This document shows, piece after piece, positions 8,377 through 17,330 of a stretch of 64,000 nt of DNA. How positions within the stretch are numbered: the stretch's first letter is position 1; the number at the start of each line of letters is the position of its first letter. The stretch is from Castellaniella defragrans_A. GTDB taxonomy: Bacteria > Pseudomonadota > Gammaproteobacteria > Burkholderiales > Burkholderiaceae_B. The notes under the pieces are model-generated. The model had not been told where the DNA came from. It saw nothing but the letters and a program-made list of their open reading frames with translations, and searched no databases. A program made the translations under genes and the position numbers. The DNA lies in the NCBI RefSeq assembly GCF_040394755.1, contig NZ_JBEBRQ010000001.1; one strand, written 5' to 3'.

Positions 8377-10694
8377 TCGATGGTTTGAACGAGCGCCAGC
8401 GCGAAGCCGTCACGCAGCCCGCCCGGCATGCCCTGGTCCTGGCAGGCGCCGGCAGCGGCAAGACCCGGGTGCTGACCACCCGCATGGCCTGGCTGATCCA
8501 GACGGGGCAGGCCAGTCCCTACGGGCTGCTCGCCGTGACCTTCACCAACAAGGCCGCGCGCGAGATGCTCGCGCGGCTGTCGGCGCTGCTGCCCCTCGAT
8601 ACGCGCGGCATGTGGGTAGGCACCTTTCACGGTCTGTGCAACCGGCTGCTGCGCGCGCACTATCGCGACGCGGGCCTGCCGCAGACGTTCCAGATCCTCG
8701 ACAACGCCGATCAGCTCTCGGCCATCAAGCGCATGATCAAGACGGCGGGCATCGACGATGAGCGCTTTCCGCCGCGCGATGTGCAGCGCATGATCAACAG
8801 CGCCAAGGAGGACGGCCTGCGCCCCTCGGACCTGGATGCGCGCGATCCGCAAGGCCGCCGCCTGGCCGATCTGTACCAGCGCTACCAGGACCAGTGCGAG
8901 CGCGAGGGCGTGGTCGATTTCGGCGAACTGCTGCTGCGCGCCTACGAACTGCTGCAGCGCGAGGCGCCGATCCGCGAACACTACCAGCGCCGTTTCCGGC
9001 ATATTCTGGTGGATGAATTCCAGGACACCAATGTGCTGCAATACCGCTGGCTGATGCTGCTGGCCGGCGCCGACACGCCGGTGTTCGCCGTGGGCGACGA
9101 CGATCAGTCGATCTATGCGTTTCGCGGCGCCAACGTGGGCAACATGGCGGATTTCGAGCAGCGCTACGCGCGCGGCAACGTGATCCGCCTCGAGCAGAAC
9201 TATCGCTCCCACGGCCACATCCTGGACGCCGCCAATGCGCTGATCGCACACAACACCCATCGTCTGGGCAAGAATCTCTGGACCGAGCAGACCGAGGGCG
9301 AGCCGCTGCGCGTGGTCGAGCAGGCTTCGGATGCGCTCGAGGCGCAGTGGCTGGTCGATGAGATCCGCGCCTTGATCCGCGAGGGGCGGGCGCCGCATCA
9401 GATCGCCGTGCTCTACCGCAGCAACGCGCAGTCGCGGCCGATCGAGCATGCCCTGTTTTCCGCGCGCCTGCCGTATCGCGTCTATGGCGGCCAGCGTTTC
9501 TTCGAGCGCCAGGAGGTCAAGCACGTCCTGGCCTACTTGCGCCTGATCGACAATCCGCATGACGACACCTCGTGGATGCGGGTGGTCAACCTGCCGACGC
9601 GCGGCATCGGCGCGCGTACGCTCGAACAACAGGCCGACCTGGCCGCGCAGTACGGCGTCAGCCTGTTCGGCGCGGTGCCCTACATGGCGGGCAAGGGCGG
9701 CACGAACCTGGCGCGTTTCGCCGCGCTGATTCAGAGCATGGCGCACGAGGCGCAATCCCTGGACCTGCCCGAACTCATCGGCCACGTCGTGCACCACAGC
9801 GGACTGGAGGCGCACTACCGCGCCGACCGCGAGGGCCAGGACCGGCTGGACAATCTGCAGGAACTGGTCAATGCCGCCGCGGCCTTTGTCGCCGAGGAGG
9901 GGGTCCAGGGCCTGGCTGCCGGCCGAATTCCCGAAACCGATGCTCACATGGTGTCAGAGGCCCCGGCGCAGGCGGGTGCGGAAGCCTTCGCGGACGACCT
10001 GCCGTTCGGCCCTGGCTCGGCGCCGCCGGCCGCCGTCATGTCGCCCCTTGCGGCGTTCCTCAGCCATGCCTCCCTGGAGGCGGGCGACAATCAGGCCCAG
10101 GCGGGCGAGGACGCCGTGCAGCTCATGACGGTTCATGCCGCCAAGGGGCTGGAATTCGATGTGGTGTTCATCACGGGCCTGGAGGAGGGACTGTTTCCCC
10201 ATGAAAACAGCCTGCTGGACACGGGCGGACTCGAGGAGGAACGCCGCCTGATGTATGTGGCGATCACCCGTGCGCGCGAGCGGCTGACGCTGACGCTGGC
10301 GCAAAGCCGCATGCTGCATGGCCAGACGCGCTATGCCATGCGCTCGCGGTTCCTTGACGAGATCCCGGAGGATCATCTGAAATGGATCACGCCGCGCGCC
10401 CGCCAGACGCAGGACAGGCCCGTGTGGGCCGGCGCATTCCGGCGCGGCGCGGGCTGGCACGCCGAAGGCGGCAGCGCCTTTGTGCCGCGCACCGCGCGCG
10501 CAGCGTCCAGCGGGGTGACGGTGGGCGAGCAGTGCTTTCACATCGGCCTGAGCGTGCGCCACGCCCGCTTCGGCGAAGGCACGGTGGTGAGTCTCAGCGG
10601 CGAGGGCCAGGAGGCGCAGGCGCGGATCGAGTTCCGCGATGCGGGGACCAAGACCCTGGCGCTGGGGGTGGCGAAGCTGGAGATCCTCGGATAG
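8373..10694 (+). CDS. uvrD: ATP-dependent DNA helicase UvrD (superfamily 1A, 3'-5')
   Basis: Helicase used in nucleotide excision and mismatch repair. The 773-residue protein starts MIDGLNERQREAVTQPARHA, the Q-motif region, followed by Walker A LVLAGAGSGKTRVL. Further motifs are LAVTFTNKAAREM (Ia), ILVDEFQDTN (II), GDDDQSIYAFRGA (III), LEQNYRS (IV), VQLMTVHAAKGLEFDVVF (V) and YVAITRARERL (VI). A C-terminal Tudor-like tail (SVRHARFGEGTVVSLSGEG) marks UvrD/PcrA rather than Rep. The ATG at 8373 overlaps the stop of the desaturase gene. No LexA box was seen directly ahead, so SOS control, if any, would come from further upstream. Confidence 0.93.
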   Translation: MIDGLNERQREAVTQPARHALVLAGAGSGKTRVLTTRMAWLIQTGQASPYGLLAVTFTNKAAREMLARLSALLPLDTRGMWVGTFHGLCNRLLRAHYRDAGLPQTFQILDNADQLSAIKRMIKTAGIDDERFPPRDVQRMINSAKEDGLRPSDLDARDPQGRRLADLYQRYQDQCEREGVVDFGELLLRAYELLQREAPIREHYQRRFRHILVDEFQDTNVLQYRWLMLLAGADTPVFAVGDDDQSIYAFRGANVGNMADFEQRYARGNVIRLEQNYRSHGHILDAANALIAHNTHRLGKNLWTEQTEGEPLRVVEQASDALEAQWLVDEIRALIREGRAPHQIAVLYRSNAQSRPIEHALFSARLPYRVYGGQRFFERQEVKHVLAYLRLIDNPHDDTSWMRVVNLPTRGIGARTLEQQADLAAQYGVSLFGAVPYMAGKGGTNLARFAALIQSMAHEAQSLDLPELIGHVVHHSGLEAHYRADREGQDRLDNLQELVNAAAAFVAEEGVQGLAAGRIPETDAHMVSEAPAQAGAEAFADDLPFGPGSAPPAAVMSPLAAFLSHASLEAGDNQAQAGEDAVQLMTVHAAKGLEFDVVFITGLEEGLFPHENSLLDTGGLEEERRLMYVAITRARERLTLTLAQSRMLHGQTRYAMRSRFLDEIPEDHLKWITPRARQTQDRPVWAGAFRRGAGWHAEGGSAFVPRTARAASSGVTVGEQCFHIGLSVRHARFGEGTVVSLSGEGQEAQARIEFRDAGTKTLALGVAKLEILG

Positions 10695-10753
10695 CGTCGT
10701 GACTGGCGCGCCGGCTTGCCATCGCGCCGGTTTACGCCGTGGCCATCGGCGCC

Positions 10754-11530
10754 TCAGGCGCGTCCGCGCGCCCAGCGCCGATGCAGCTTCTGTGCAATGG
10801 TATCCAGCATGAAGCCCAGCGCGCCGATCAGTACGATCACGGCCATCAGTTCAGAGTAGGCCAGGCGATCGCGGGTATCCAGGATGAAGTATCCCAGGCC
10901 GGAACTGACGCCCAGCATTTCGCAGGGGACGAGGATGATCCAGACGATGCCGATCGCCAGACGCAGGCCCGTCAGGATATGGCCCATCGATCCCGGCAGC
11001 ACGATGCGCCAGAGGATTTCGCGGCGGGTGGCGCTCAGGCTGTGGGCGAGCATCAGCCAGCGGCGATCGAGCTGGCGCACACCGGCGCTGGTGTTCAGGA
11101 TGATGGGCCATACGGCGGCGAAACTGAGCAGGAAATAGATCGGCGCATCGCCGATGCCGAACAGCATGACCGCGATCGGCATCCAGGACAGCGGCGAGAT
11201 CATCCGCAGGAATTGGAAGGCGCCGCTGGTCCCCGATTCGAGTTTGCGCGAGTAGCCGACGGCCAGGCCGATGGGAACGCCGAACAGCAGAGCCCAGAAC
11301 AGGCCCACCGCGACCCGGCGCAGGCTGACCAGCGTATGCAGGGTCAGCGCATTGCCCATGACCAGTTCGCTCAGACTCGTCAGCGCCGCCTGCGGCCCGA
11401 ACAGCCGGGCCATGCCCTGTTCCTGGCCCATCAGGGCGATGCCGCCCGCCCACAGGGCGAGCAGGGCGAGCAGGCCGCAGGCGCTCAGGACGAGGCGCCG
11501 GCGGGCGGGGAGGGTCGCAAGCGTGCTCAT
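10754..11530 (-). CDS. ABC transporter permease, NitT/TauT (nitrate/sulfonate) type
   Basis: Inner-membrane subunit of an importer of the nitrate/sulfonate/taurine class. The 258-residue protein has about six hydrophobic segments and the cytoplasmic EAA-type loop HSLSATRREILWRIVLPGSM that docks on the ATPase. The start ATG at 11530 shares one base with the stop of the binding-protein gene (TGATG). It is the last gene of the five-gene operon starting at 15245 and converges on uvrD. The substrate cannot be read from the permease; the neighbours suggest an organosulfur compound or similar small anion. Confidence 0.88.
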   Translation of the reverse strand: MSTLATLPARRRLVLSACGLLALLALWAGGIALMGQEQGMARLFGPQAALTSLSELVMGNALTLHTLVSLRRVAVGLFWALLFGVPIGLAVGYSRKLESGTSGAFQFLRMISPLSWMPIAVMLFGIGDAPIYFLLSFAAVWPIILNTSAGVRQLDRRWLMLAHSLSATRREILWRIVLPGSMGHILTGLRLAIGIVWIILVPCEMLGVSSGLGYFILDTRDRLAYSELMAVIVLIGALGFMLDTIAQKLHRRWARGRA

Positions 11531-12756
11531 CAGCTCACCGAGAAGGTTTCTGTGCGGGTGAAGGACTCCGGCAGGCCGAAGGCGGCCATGCCGCCGGCCG
11601 CCTGGATCGCCTGCCTGGCGTAGCGGTCGTCGACCAGGTCGCGGGCCACGAAGGCCGGATCGAGGTCTTTGAGGAATTCATTGCGGCCCAGCACGTAGGT
11701 CGTCTTCAGCAGCTCGACCAGCTTCTCGGTGTAGCTCGGGAAGGGGTAGGGCTGGAAGTCGATGCGCTTTTCCTGCCAATCGGCATGGCGGATGGCCCCG
11801 GTCCGGGCGTATTCGGCATCCCGTTCGGCCGAGGGCAGCAGGACGCGCGCCAGGGTTTCGCGCGTATGCGGCGTATAGTCCGCCGCATTGTCGCGCGAGA
11901 GGATGTCCACGGCCTCGCCGCGGTGGTCGCGCGTCCAGGCTTGCGCCTGGACGATGGCGTTGACGACTTTCTGCGACCAGTCAGGGCGCTCCTGCAGGTC
12001 GCGCTCGTGCATGGTGACCACGCAGCAGGCGTGATTGCGCCAGACATCGCCCGTGAAGCGCCAGACCTTGCCGGCCCCGAGCAGTTCGGCCATGGCGTTG
12101 AAGGGCTCGGCCACGATGTAGCCCGAGATGCGGCGCGACCCCAGGGCCGGCAGCATGTCGCCCGGGGACATCACCACCAGTTTGACTTGCTTGGCGGCGG
12201 GTTCGCCCTCGCTGATGAATTCGAGGCCGGCTTGTTGCAGGATGCGCTGCAGGACGATGTTATGGACGGAATACCAGAACGGAATGGCGACGGTGGTGCC
12301 GCCCAGGTCCTCCAGCCGGTCGATGTCCGGCAGCACGGTGAGGCAGGAGCCTTCCATGTGGTTCCAGGCGACCACCTTGGCGGGGGACTGGCTGCCATAG
12401 CGCGACCAGATCGTCATCGGCATGAGCAGATGCACCACATTGACCTGGCCGGCGAGAAACGCCTCCACGATCTGCGCCCAACTGCGGAAGCGCCGGGGTG
12501 TTTCGGTTTGCAGGCCCTGCGCTTCGAACAGTTTGTTGTGGTGGGCGACGAGCAGCGGCGTGGCATCCGTGATCGGCAGGTAGCCGATGCGCACGGGCGC
12601 GTCGGGCTCGGCGGCGCGCGCCGCGCGGCCGGCCTGCAGCAGCGGCAGGGCGCCGGCCACAGTGAACAGCGAGGACAGTTTCAGGAATTGGCGGCGGCGC
12701 GCCAGGGTGCCCTCGTCGGGGCCGCAGCAGAGATCGAGCAGTTTCATCGGTTTCAT
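11530..12756 (-). CDS. ABC transporter substrate-binding protein, NrtA/SsuA-like, Tat-type signal
   Basis: Periplasmic binding protein for the importer encoded next to it. The 408-residue protein carries a twin-arginine-like signal (ARRRQFLKLSSLFTVAGA), then VRIGYLPITDATPLLVAHHN, which is typical of the nitrate/bicarbonate/sulfonate binding family. AFLAGQVNVVHLLMPMTIW and WNHMEGSCLTVL lie in the ligand-binding lobes. The ATG at 12756 (MKPMKLLDLCC) overlaps the stop of the ATPase gene (ATGA); a second ATG lies at 12747. The open frame upstream is the ATPase in another frame. The substrate is unassigned. Confidence 0.86.
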   Translation of the reverse strand: MKPMKLLDLCCGPDEGTLARRRQFLKLSSLFTVAGALPLLQAGRAARAAEPDAPVRIGYLPITDATPLLVAHHNKLFEAQGLQTETPRRFRSWAQIVEAFLAGQVNVVHLLMPMTIWSRYGSQSPAKVVAWNHMEGSCLTVLPDIDRLEDLGGTTVAIPFWYSVHNIVLQRILQQAGLEFISEGEPAAKQVKLVVMSPGDMLPALGSRRISGYIVAEPFNAMAELLGAGKVWRFTGDVWRNHACCVVTMHERDLQERPDWSQKVVNAIVQAQAWTRDHRGEAVDILSRDNAADYTPHTRETLARVLLPSAERDAEYARTGAIRHADWQEKRIDFQPYPFPSYTEKLVELLKTTYVLGRNEFLKDLDPAFVARDLVDDRYARQAIQAAGGMAAFGLPESFTRTETFSVS

Positions 12757-13577
12757 ATTTTTCGTGTGGGGCGTGTGGCGCGCAGTGCCTGGACGATTTC
12801 GACGCGGATCGCGGTGAGGCGCGGATCGACTTCGTCCCGGGGGTGCGGTTGATCGATGGTCCACTGGGCGATCAGGCGGCCGGGCTGTTCGCCGATCAGC
12901 AGAATGCGGTCGGCCAGGATCAGGGCCTCGTCGATATCGTGCGTGACGAGGATCGCGGCGGTATCGTGGCGCTGCACAATGCGCAGCAGCAAGGTTTGCA
13001 TTTCCTCGCGGGTCACCTCGTCCAGGGCGCTGAAGGGCTCGTCCAGCAGCAGGATTTCCGGCTCGCGGGCGAGCGTGCGGGCGAGCGCCGCGCGTTGGGC
13101 CATGCCGCCCGAGAGCTCGTCCGGAAAGCGCTTGCGCGCCGCGACCAGATCGACCTCGGCAATGGCGCGCTCGATCCGGCTGGTGCGTTGCGCCGCATCC
13201 AGAGCCGGCTGGTGCTTGAAGTCCAGTCCGAAGCCGACGTTTTCCTCGAGGGTCAGCCAGGGCAGCAGGCTCGGGTCCTGGAATACGAAACCCAGCCGGG
13301 GATGCGGGCCGCGCAGGATCTGGCCGTCGACCAGGACCTCGCCATGTTCGGCCTTTTGCAAGCCGGCCAGCACGCGCAGCAGCGAGGACTTGCCCGCCCC
13401 GCTGGGCCCCAGGATCGCGACGATTTCGCCGCGCCGCAAAGTCAGCGAAAAGTCTCGCAGCACGGTCAGGGGCGCGCCGTGAGGCCGCGGATAGCTCAGG
13501 ACGATGTCCCGGGCCTCCAGCAGCCTGTCGTCCGTGCGCGTGCCGGCGTGGAGGGGGGCGGTCGACAGGATGTCCAT
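12753..13577 (-). CDS. ABC transporter ATP-binding protein, NitT/TauT type
   Basis: Cytoplasmic ATPase powering the adjacent permease. The 274-residue protein has Walker A LGPSGAGKSSLL, Q-loop FVFQDPSLLPWLTL, signature LSGGMAQRAALARTLA, Walker B ILLLDEPFSALD and the switch histidine in LVTHDIDEAL, in the expected order. PWLTLEENV is typical of the SsuB/TauB/NrtD group. The ATG at 13577 (MDILSTAPLHAG) lies 4 bp after the stop of the acyl-CoA-dehydrogenase-like gene and has been preferred to an upstream in-frame ATG at 13610 inside that gene. Confidence 0.92.
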   Translation of the reverse strand: MDILSTAPLHAGTRTDDRLLEARDIVLSYPRPHGAPLTVLRDFSLTLRRGEIVAILGPSGAGKSSLLRVLAGLQKAEHGEVLVDGQILRGPHPRLGFVFQDPSLLPWLTLEENVGFGLDFKHQPALDAAQRTSRIERAIAEVDLVAARKRFPDELSGGMAQRAALARTLAREPEILLLDEPFSALDEVTREEMQTLLLRIVQRHDTAAILVTHDIDEALILADRILLIGEQPGRLIAQWTIDQPHPRDEVDPRLTAIRVEIVQALRATRPTRKI

Positions 13578-13581
13578 GCGA

Positions 13582-14685
13582 TCAGGCGGCTTGCAGTTCT
13601 TCCAGCGCATGGATTTCCTTGCGCAGGTGCTTGAGGGCCGGGGTGACGATGGCGACGAACAAGGCTTCGCGCAGGCGGCGCTGGGCCGGATGACGCATCA
13701 GATAGCCCTTAGCGCCGGCGTGCAGGGCGGCGGACTGGGCGGCCCTCAGCGTCAGTTCCGAAGCCAGTGCGCGGGTGCGCAGGATATCCAGCGCCGGGGC
13801 TTCGTCATCCAGGTCGGCCAGCGCGCCGACGGTATTGCGAAGGTCGCGCAGCGCGGCTTCCAGTGTCTCGGCCTGGTCGTCCAGGAAAACATTGACATGG
13901 GCATGGGTGCCGTTGCTTTCGTGGATGGTTTGCAGGCTGGCCTCGGCGATTCCCAGGCCGATGCCGATCTGCGTCAGGATGAAGGCGGGCTTGATGCGTT
14001 CGATGTAGGTCTTGAACTGCTCCGGGTGGGCGATGACGTCGTGCGCCGGGACGAAGGCGTCCTTGAGACGCACGTTGAAGGTGCCCGAGCCCGCCAGACC
14101 CGCGAAATCCGGGCAGCCGTGCAGCACCACGCCGGACGCGCCGGGAGGGACGGCGAACATGATGTAGCCCTCGTCCTCGATCGAGGCGGCGACGATGATC
14201 AGGTGGCCCTCGCCGATGTTCGACACCCAGGGCAGCGAGCCGCTGACGCGGTAGCCCTCGCCCTCGCGGCGCCCGCGCAGGTTGATGCGCTCGATGCCGG
14301 CCAGGTGTTTGACAGCGTTGGACATGCCGGTGCCTGCCAGCAGCTCGCCGGCGGCGATCGGGCGCAGGTAACGCTCGCGCGGCCCCTCGTTCGGCGCGTG
14401 CAGCAGATACCAGGCGCAGGCCGACTGGCACCATGTCAGGAAGGCGGTCGAGCCGCAGGCGCGGCCGACGCGGGCGATCGATTCGATCTGCGCGGCCAGG
14501 CCCAGCCCCTGGCCGCCGTGGGCGGGGGGAATGGCCGCCGAAAAACCGCCCAGACGCCCGAAGGCCTGGAGGAATTCGCGGGGATACTGGCCTTCATCGA
14601 TGGCCTGCGCCTGCGGGGCGAGCGCTTCCCGGATCAGGGCGTCGAGGGATTCGCTTTGCGCCGTGGACAATCGTGCAATGCTCAT
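13582..14685 (-). CDS. Acyl-CoA dehydrogenase-like flavoprotein (possible organosulfur oxidoreductase)
   Basis: The 367-residue protein has the acyl-CoA dehydrogenase fold: an N-terminal helical domain (GRLGGFSAAIPPAHGGQGLG), a central beta domain (LLAGTGMSNAVKHLAGIER) and a C-terminal helical domain. Some members of this superfamily (DszC and SfnC-type proteins) act on sulfur compounds rather than acyl-CoA. Its position with an AhpD-like protein and a NitT/TauT importer suggests that type of role, which is inference. The ATG at 14685 follows the AhpD-like gene by 17 bp. True fatty-acid oxidation is less likely because no thiolase, hydratase or CoA ligase is near. Confidence 0.78.
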   Translation of the reverse strand: MSIARLSTAQSESLDALIREALAPQAQAIDEGQYPREFLQAFGRLGGFSAAIPPAHGGQGLGLAAQIESIARVGRACGSTAFLTWCQSACAWYLLHAPNEGPRERYLRPIAAGELLAGTGMSNAVKHLAGIERINLRGRREGEGYRVSGSLPWVSNIGEGHLIIVAASIEDEGYIMFAVPPGASGVVLHGCPDFAGLAGSGTFNVRLKDAFVPAHDVIAHPEQFKTYIERIKPAFILTQIGIGLGIAEASLQTIHESNGTHAHVNVFLDDQAETLEAALRDLRNTVGALADLDDEAPALDILRTRALASELTLRAAQSAALHAGAKGYLMRHPAQRRLREALFVAIVTPALKHLRKEIHALEELQAA

Positions 14686-14702
14686 GACCGATGTCTCCGG
14701 GA

Positions 14703-15245
14703 TCAGGCGTAGGCCTGAAGTTCGGGGTTGATCGGCGTCCTGGCCAGATTGTTGGCGTAGTTGCACAGGGTGGCGAGGCTGACGCCCAGCACCACGTCCA
14801 GCGCGTGGGTTTCGGTATAACCGGCGGCCTTGAACGCGTCGATGGCCTCGTCCGGGACCTGGCCCTTGTTCTCGAGCACGCTCAGGGTGAAGCGCGCCAG
14901 GGCATCGAGCTTGGGATCGGCCAGCCCCTGGATGTTGCGCAGGGCCTCCACGAGAGGTTCGGCAAGCTGTAGTTTCTTGTAGGCGATCTTGGTGTGGCCC
15001 GCCACGCAGAAGCCGCAGCCGTTGTAGGTCGCCGCCGTGATCTGCACCACCTCGCGCTCGGTGGGCGTGAGGCTGTTGCGGCCATTGATGGCGCCCACGA
15101 CTTGATAGGTCTCGAGCGCGGTGGGCGCATTGGCGAGGACCCCCAGCAGGTTCGGCAGGAAACCATTGGCCTGCTGCGCGGCGCGCAACCGGTCCTGCGC
15201 GTCGGCATGTGCGGTTTCAATGGATTGGATGGTCAGACGGCTCAT
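14703..15245 (-). CDS. Carboxymuconolactone decarboxylase/AhpD-family protein
   Basis: The 180-residue helical protein has the AhpD-type redox motif NGCGFCVAGHTKIA, with the CxxC pair and the following histidine in the right spacing, and TPTEREVVQITAATY before it. Members reduce peroxides or act as accessory thiol proteins. In this operon it may protect or partner the flavoprotein downstream. The ATG at 15245 (MSRLTIQSIETAHADAQ) is preferred; an in-frame TTG lies nine bases upstream and neither has a clear ribosome site. It is the first gene of the five-gene operon reading down to 10754. Confidence 0.85.
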   Translation of the reverse strand: MSRLTIQSIETAHADAQDRLRAAQQANGFLPNLLGVLANAPTALETYQVVGAINGRNSLTPTEREVVQITAATYNGCGFCVAGHTKIAYKKLQLAEPLVEALRNIQGLADPKLDALARFTLSVLENKGQVPDEAIDAFKAAGYTETHALDVVLGVSLATLCNYANNLARTPINPELQAYA

Positions 15246-15313
15246 GATCGGCAAACTCGGAATGAAAGTTGAAACAGTTTTTCATTCTAAGGATGCGGTT
15301 CTTTGCACCGAAC

Positions 15314-15364
15314 GAATATAACGGTATTAGATTATTCAGGTTTGGAATATAAAGGTATTCGATT
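15314..15364 (-). promoter_or_regulatory. Pair of 20-bp direct repeats upstream of the AhpD/importer operon (candidate operator)
   Basis: Plus-strand copies are GAATATAACGGTATTAGATT at 15314-15333 and GAATATAAAGGTATTCGATT at 15345-15364. They match at 18 of 20 positions and their starts are 31 bp apart, about three helical turns. Each copy contains AATA-N6-TATT dyad symmetry. They stand 69-119 bp upstream of the first gene, in an AT-rich patch within high-GC surroundings. This fits tandem sites for an activator such as a CysB/LysR-type protein, but the regulator is inferred, not seen. Confidence 0.55.
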
Positions 15365-15389
15365 GTTTGACCGGGTGGCGCGTCCGGGG

Positions 15390-17330
15390 TCAGGCGGGGT
15401 CCGGCTCGCGCTCGAGCGCCTCGATGTCTTCCTGCACCGTCAGCCAGTCGTCCTCGAGGGCCTGGTGGGCCTTGCTGAGTTCGCCGTGTTCGGCGAGCAG
15501 GCCGGGGCGGACATCCTTGTGCTTATCCGTGTAGAAAGCCGGATCGGCGATCAGCGCGTCGATTTCCTCGAGGCGGGCAGCGGTGCGCGCCATGTCGGCC
15601 TCGATCCGTCGCAGGCGTTCCTCCAGGGGTTTGCGCTGCGCCGCGAGCCGCTGGCGCGCCTGGGCCTGGAGGCGGCGCTGCGCCTTGCGGTCCTGCTCGG
15701 CGGGCGCATCGGCGCGCGCGTCCTCGCGCGCCTGCGCCCGGGCGGCCGTGCCGCGCCGTTGCAGCCAGTCGCGGTAGTCCTCCAGGTCGCCGTCGAAGGG
15801 CTGGACCCGGCCGTCGGCGACGATCCAGAAATCATCCACCGTGGTGCGCAGCAGGTGGCGATCGTGCGACACCAGCAGGACGCTGCCCGGAAATTCCGCG
15901 AGCGCGCGCGCGAGGGCCTCGCGCGTATCCACGTCCAGGTGGTTGCTGGGCTCGTCGAGCAGCAACAGATTGGGTTTGCGCCAGACGACGAGCGCCAGCG
16001 CCAGGCGCGCCTTTTCGCCGCCCGAGAAGGGCGCCACCGGCGCGTTCACCATATCGCCGCCGAAGCCGAAACCGCCCAGCATGTTGCGCAGTTCCTGTTC
16101 GCGCGCCTCGGGGGCGATGCGGGTGAAATGCTGCAGGGGTGTGAGCGTGGGGTCCAGCATGTCGAGCTGCTGCTGGGCGAAATAGCCGATCTCCAGGCCC
16201 TTGGCGGGCTGGTAGCGGCCCGTCAGCGGCGCGAGTTCGCGCGCCAGGGTCTTGACCAGCGTGCTCTTGCCCGCGCCATTGACGCCCAGGATGCCGATGC
16301 GGCTGCCGCCGCGCACGATCAGGTTGACGTCGCTGAGCACCTGGCGCGGCCCAGCGCCTTCACCGACGTATCCGAGGTCGGCGTTTTCGAGCGTGAGCAG
16401 CGTATCGGGCGTCTGCAGCGGCTCGGGCAGGCGGATGTCGATCCCCGATTCCACGGCCAGGGGCGCCAGGGTCTGCATGCGCGCCAGCGCCTTGACCCGG
16501 CTTTGCGCCTGCTTGGCCTTGGACGCCTTGGCCTTGAAGCGGTCGATGAACGATTGCAGGTGGGCGGCCTCGCGCGACTGGCGCTCGCGGGTGAGTTGGT
16601 TCTGGCGCAAGCGTTCGGCGCGCTGTTCGAGGAAGGCCTCGTAGCCTCCCTTGTAGCGCACGAGCTTGCCCTGGTCGAAATGCAGGATCGTCCGGGCGAT
16701 CGCGTCGAGGAATTCGGTGTCGTGCGAAATCAGCAGCACCGTGCCCGGATAGGCCGCCAGCCAGCGTTCCAGCCAGAGCATGGCGTCCAGGTCCAGGTGG
16801 TTGGTCGGCTCGTCGAGCAGCAACAGGTCCGAAGGCGCCATGAGTGCGCGCGCCAGGGCGATGCGCATCTGCCAGCCGCCCGAAAAACTCTCGACGGGAC
16901 GTCCCCATTCGCCGGGCGCGAAGCCCAGCCCGGCCAGCAGTTGCTCGGCGCGTGACGGCGCGCTCCAGGCATTCGCCTCGACCAGCGCAGCCTCGATCTC
17001 GGCGATCGCCTGGCCATCCTCGTCGGGCGTCGCCGCGCGGCTGGCCTGCAGCGCGCGCAGATGGACGTCGCCATCGATCACGAATTCGCGCGCCGGCCTG
17101 CCGGTGTCGCGCAGGATCTGCTCCACGCTGGCGATGCGCCAGCCCGGGGGAATCTCGAGTGTGCCGGCGTCGGCGTCGATCTCGCCGCGCAGCAGGGCGA
17201 ACAGGGTGGACTTGCCGGCGCCGTTCTTGCCCACGAAGCCCACGCGCTCGCCGGGATGCACGACGAATTCGGTATCCTCCAGCAGGACCTTGACGCCGCG
17301 CCGGAGGGTCAAGCCGTTGGCGCGGATCAC
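15390..17330 (-). CDS. ABC-F family ATPase (YheS/Uup-like)
   Basis: Soluble protein with two fused ABC domains and no membrane part; ABC-F proteins act on stalled or starting ribosomes. Both nucleotide sites are intact: GKNGAGKSTLFALL with FSGGWQMRIALARAL and LLLLDEPTNHLDLD, then GVNGAGKSTLVKTL with FSGGEKARLALALV and LLLLDEPSNHLDVD. The inter-domain linker is charged and helical (residues about 230-310). A C-terminal coiled-coil tail of about 100 residues follows. At 646 residues it is nearest to YheS or Uup in layout. The GTG at 17330 (MIRANGLTLRRGVKVLL) overlaps the prmB stop (GTGA), and upstream in-frame residues belong to prmB's region. Confidence 0.88.
   Translation of the reverse strand: MIRANGLTLRRGVKVLLEDTEFVVHPGERVGFVGKNGAGKSTLFALLRGEIDADAGTLEIPPGWRIASVEQILRDTGRPAREFVIDGDVHLRALQASRAATPDEDGQAIAEIEAALVEANAWSAPSRAEQLLAGLGFAPGEWGRPVESFSGGWQMRIALARALMAPSDLLLLDEPTNHLDLDAMLWLERWLAAYPGTVLLISHDTEFLDAIARTILHFDQGKLVRYKGGYEAFLEQRAERLRQNQLTRERQSREAAHLQSFIDRFKAKASKAKQAQSRVKALARMQTLAPLAVESGIDIRLPEPLQTPDTLLTLENADLGYVGEGAGPRQVLSDVNLIVRGGSRIGILGVNGAGKSTLVKTLARELAPLTGRYQPAKGLEIGYFAQQQLDMLDPTLTPLQHFTRIAPEAREQELRNMLGGFGFGGDMVNAPVAPFSGGEKARLALALVVWRKPNLLLLDEPSNHLDVDTREALARALAEFPGSVLLVSHDRHLLRTTVDDFWIVADGRVQPFDGDLEDYRDWLQRRGTAARAQAREDARADAPAEQDRKAQRRLQAQARQRLAAQRKPLEERLRRIEADMARTAARLEEIDALIADPAFYTDKHKDVRPGLLAEHGELSKAHQALEDDWLTVQEDIEALEREPDPA

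Noticed and set aside
10695..10753. Inverted GC-rich segments between uvrD and the permease gene as a terminator
   Set aside because: Only about 5 bp of stem could be paired with a long loop and no T run; too weak to call.
12756..12864. Longer N-terminus for the NrtA-like binding protein
   Set aside because: The upstream residues are the ATPase gene in another frame, and the ATGA overlap supports the start at 12756.
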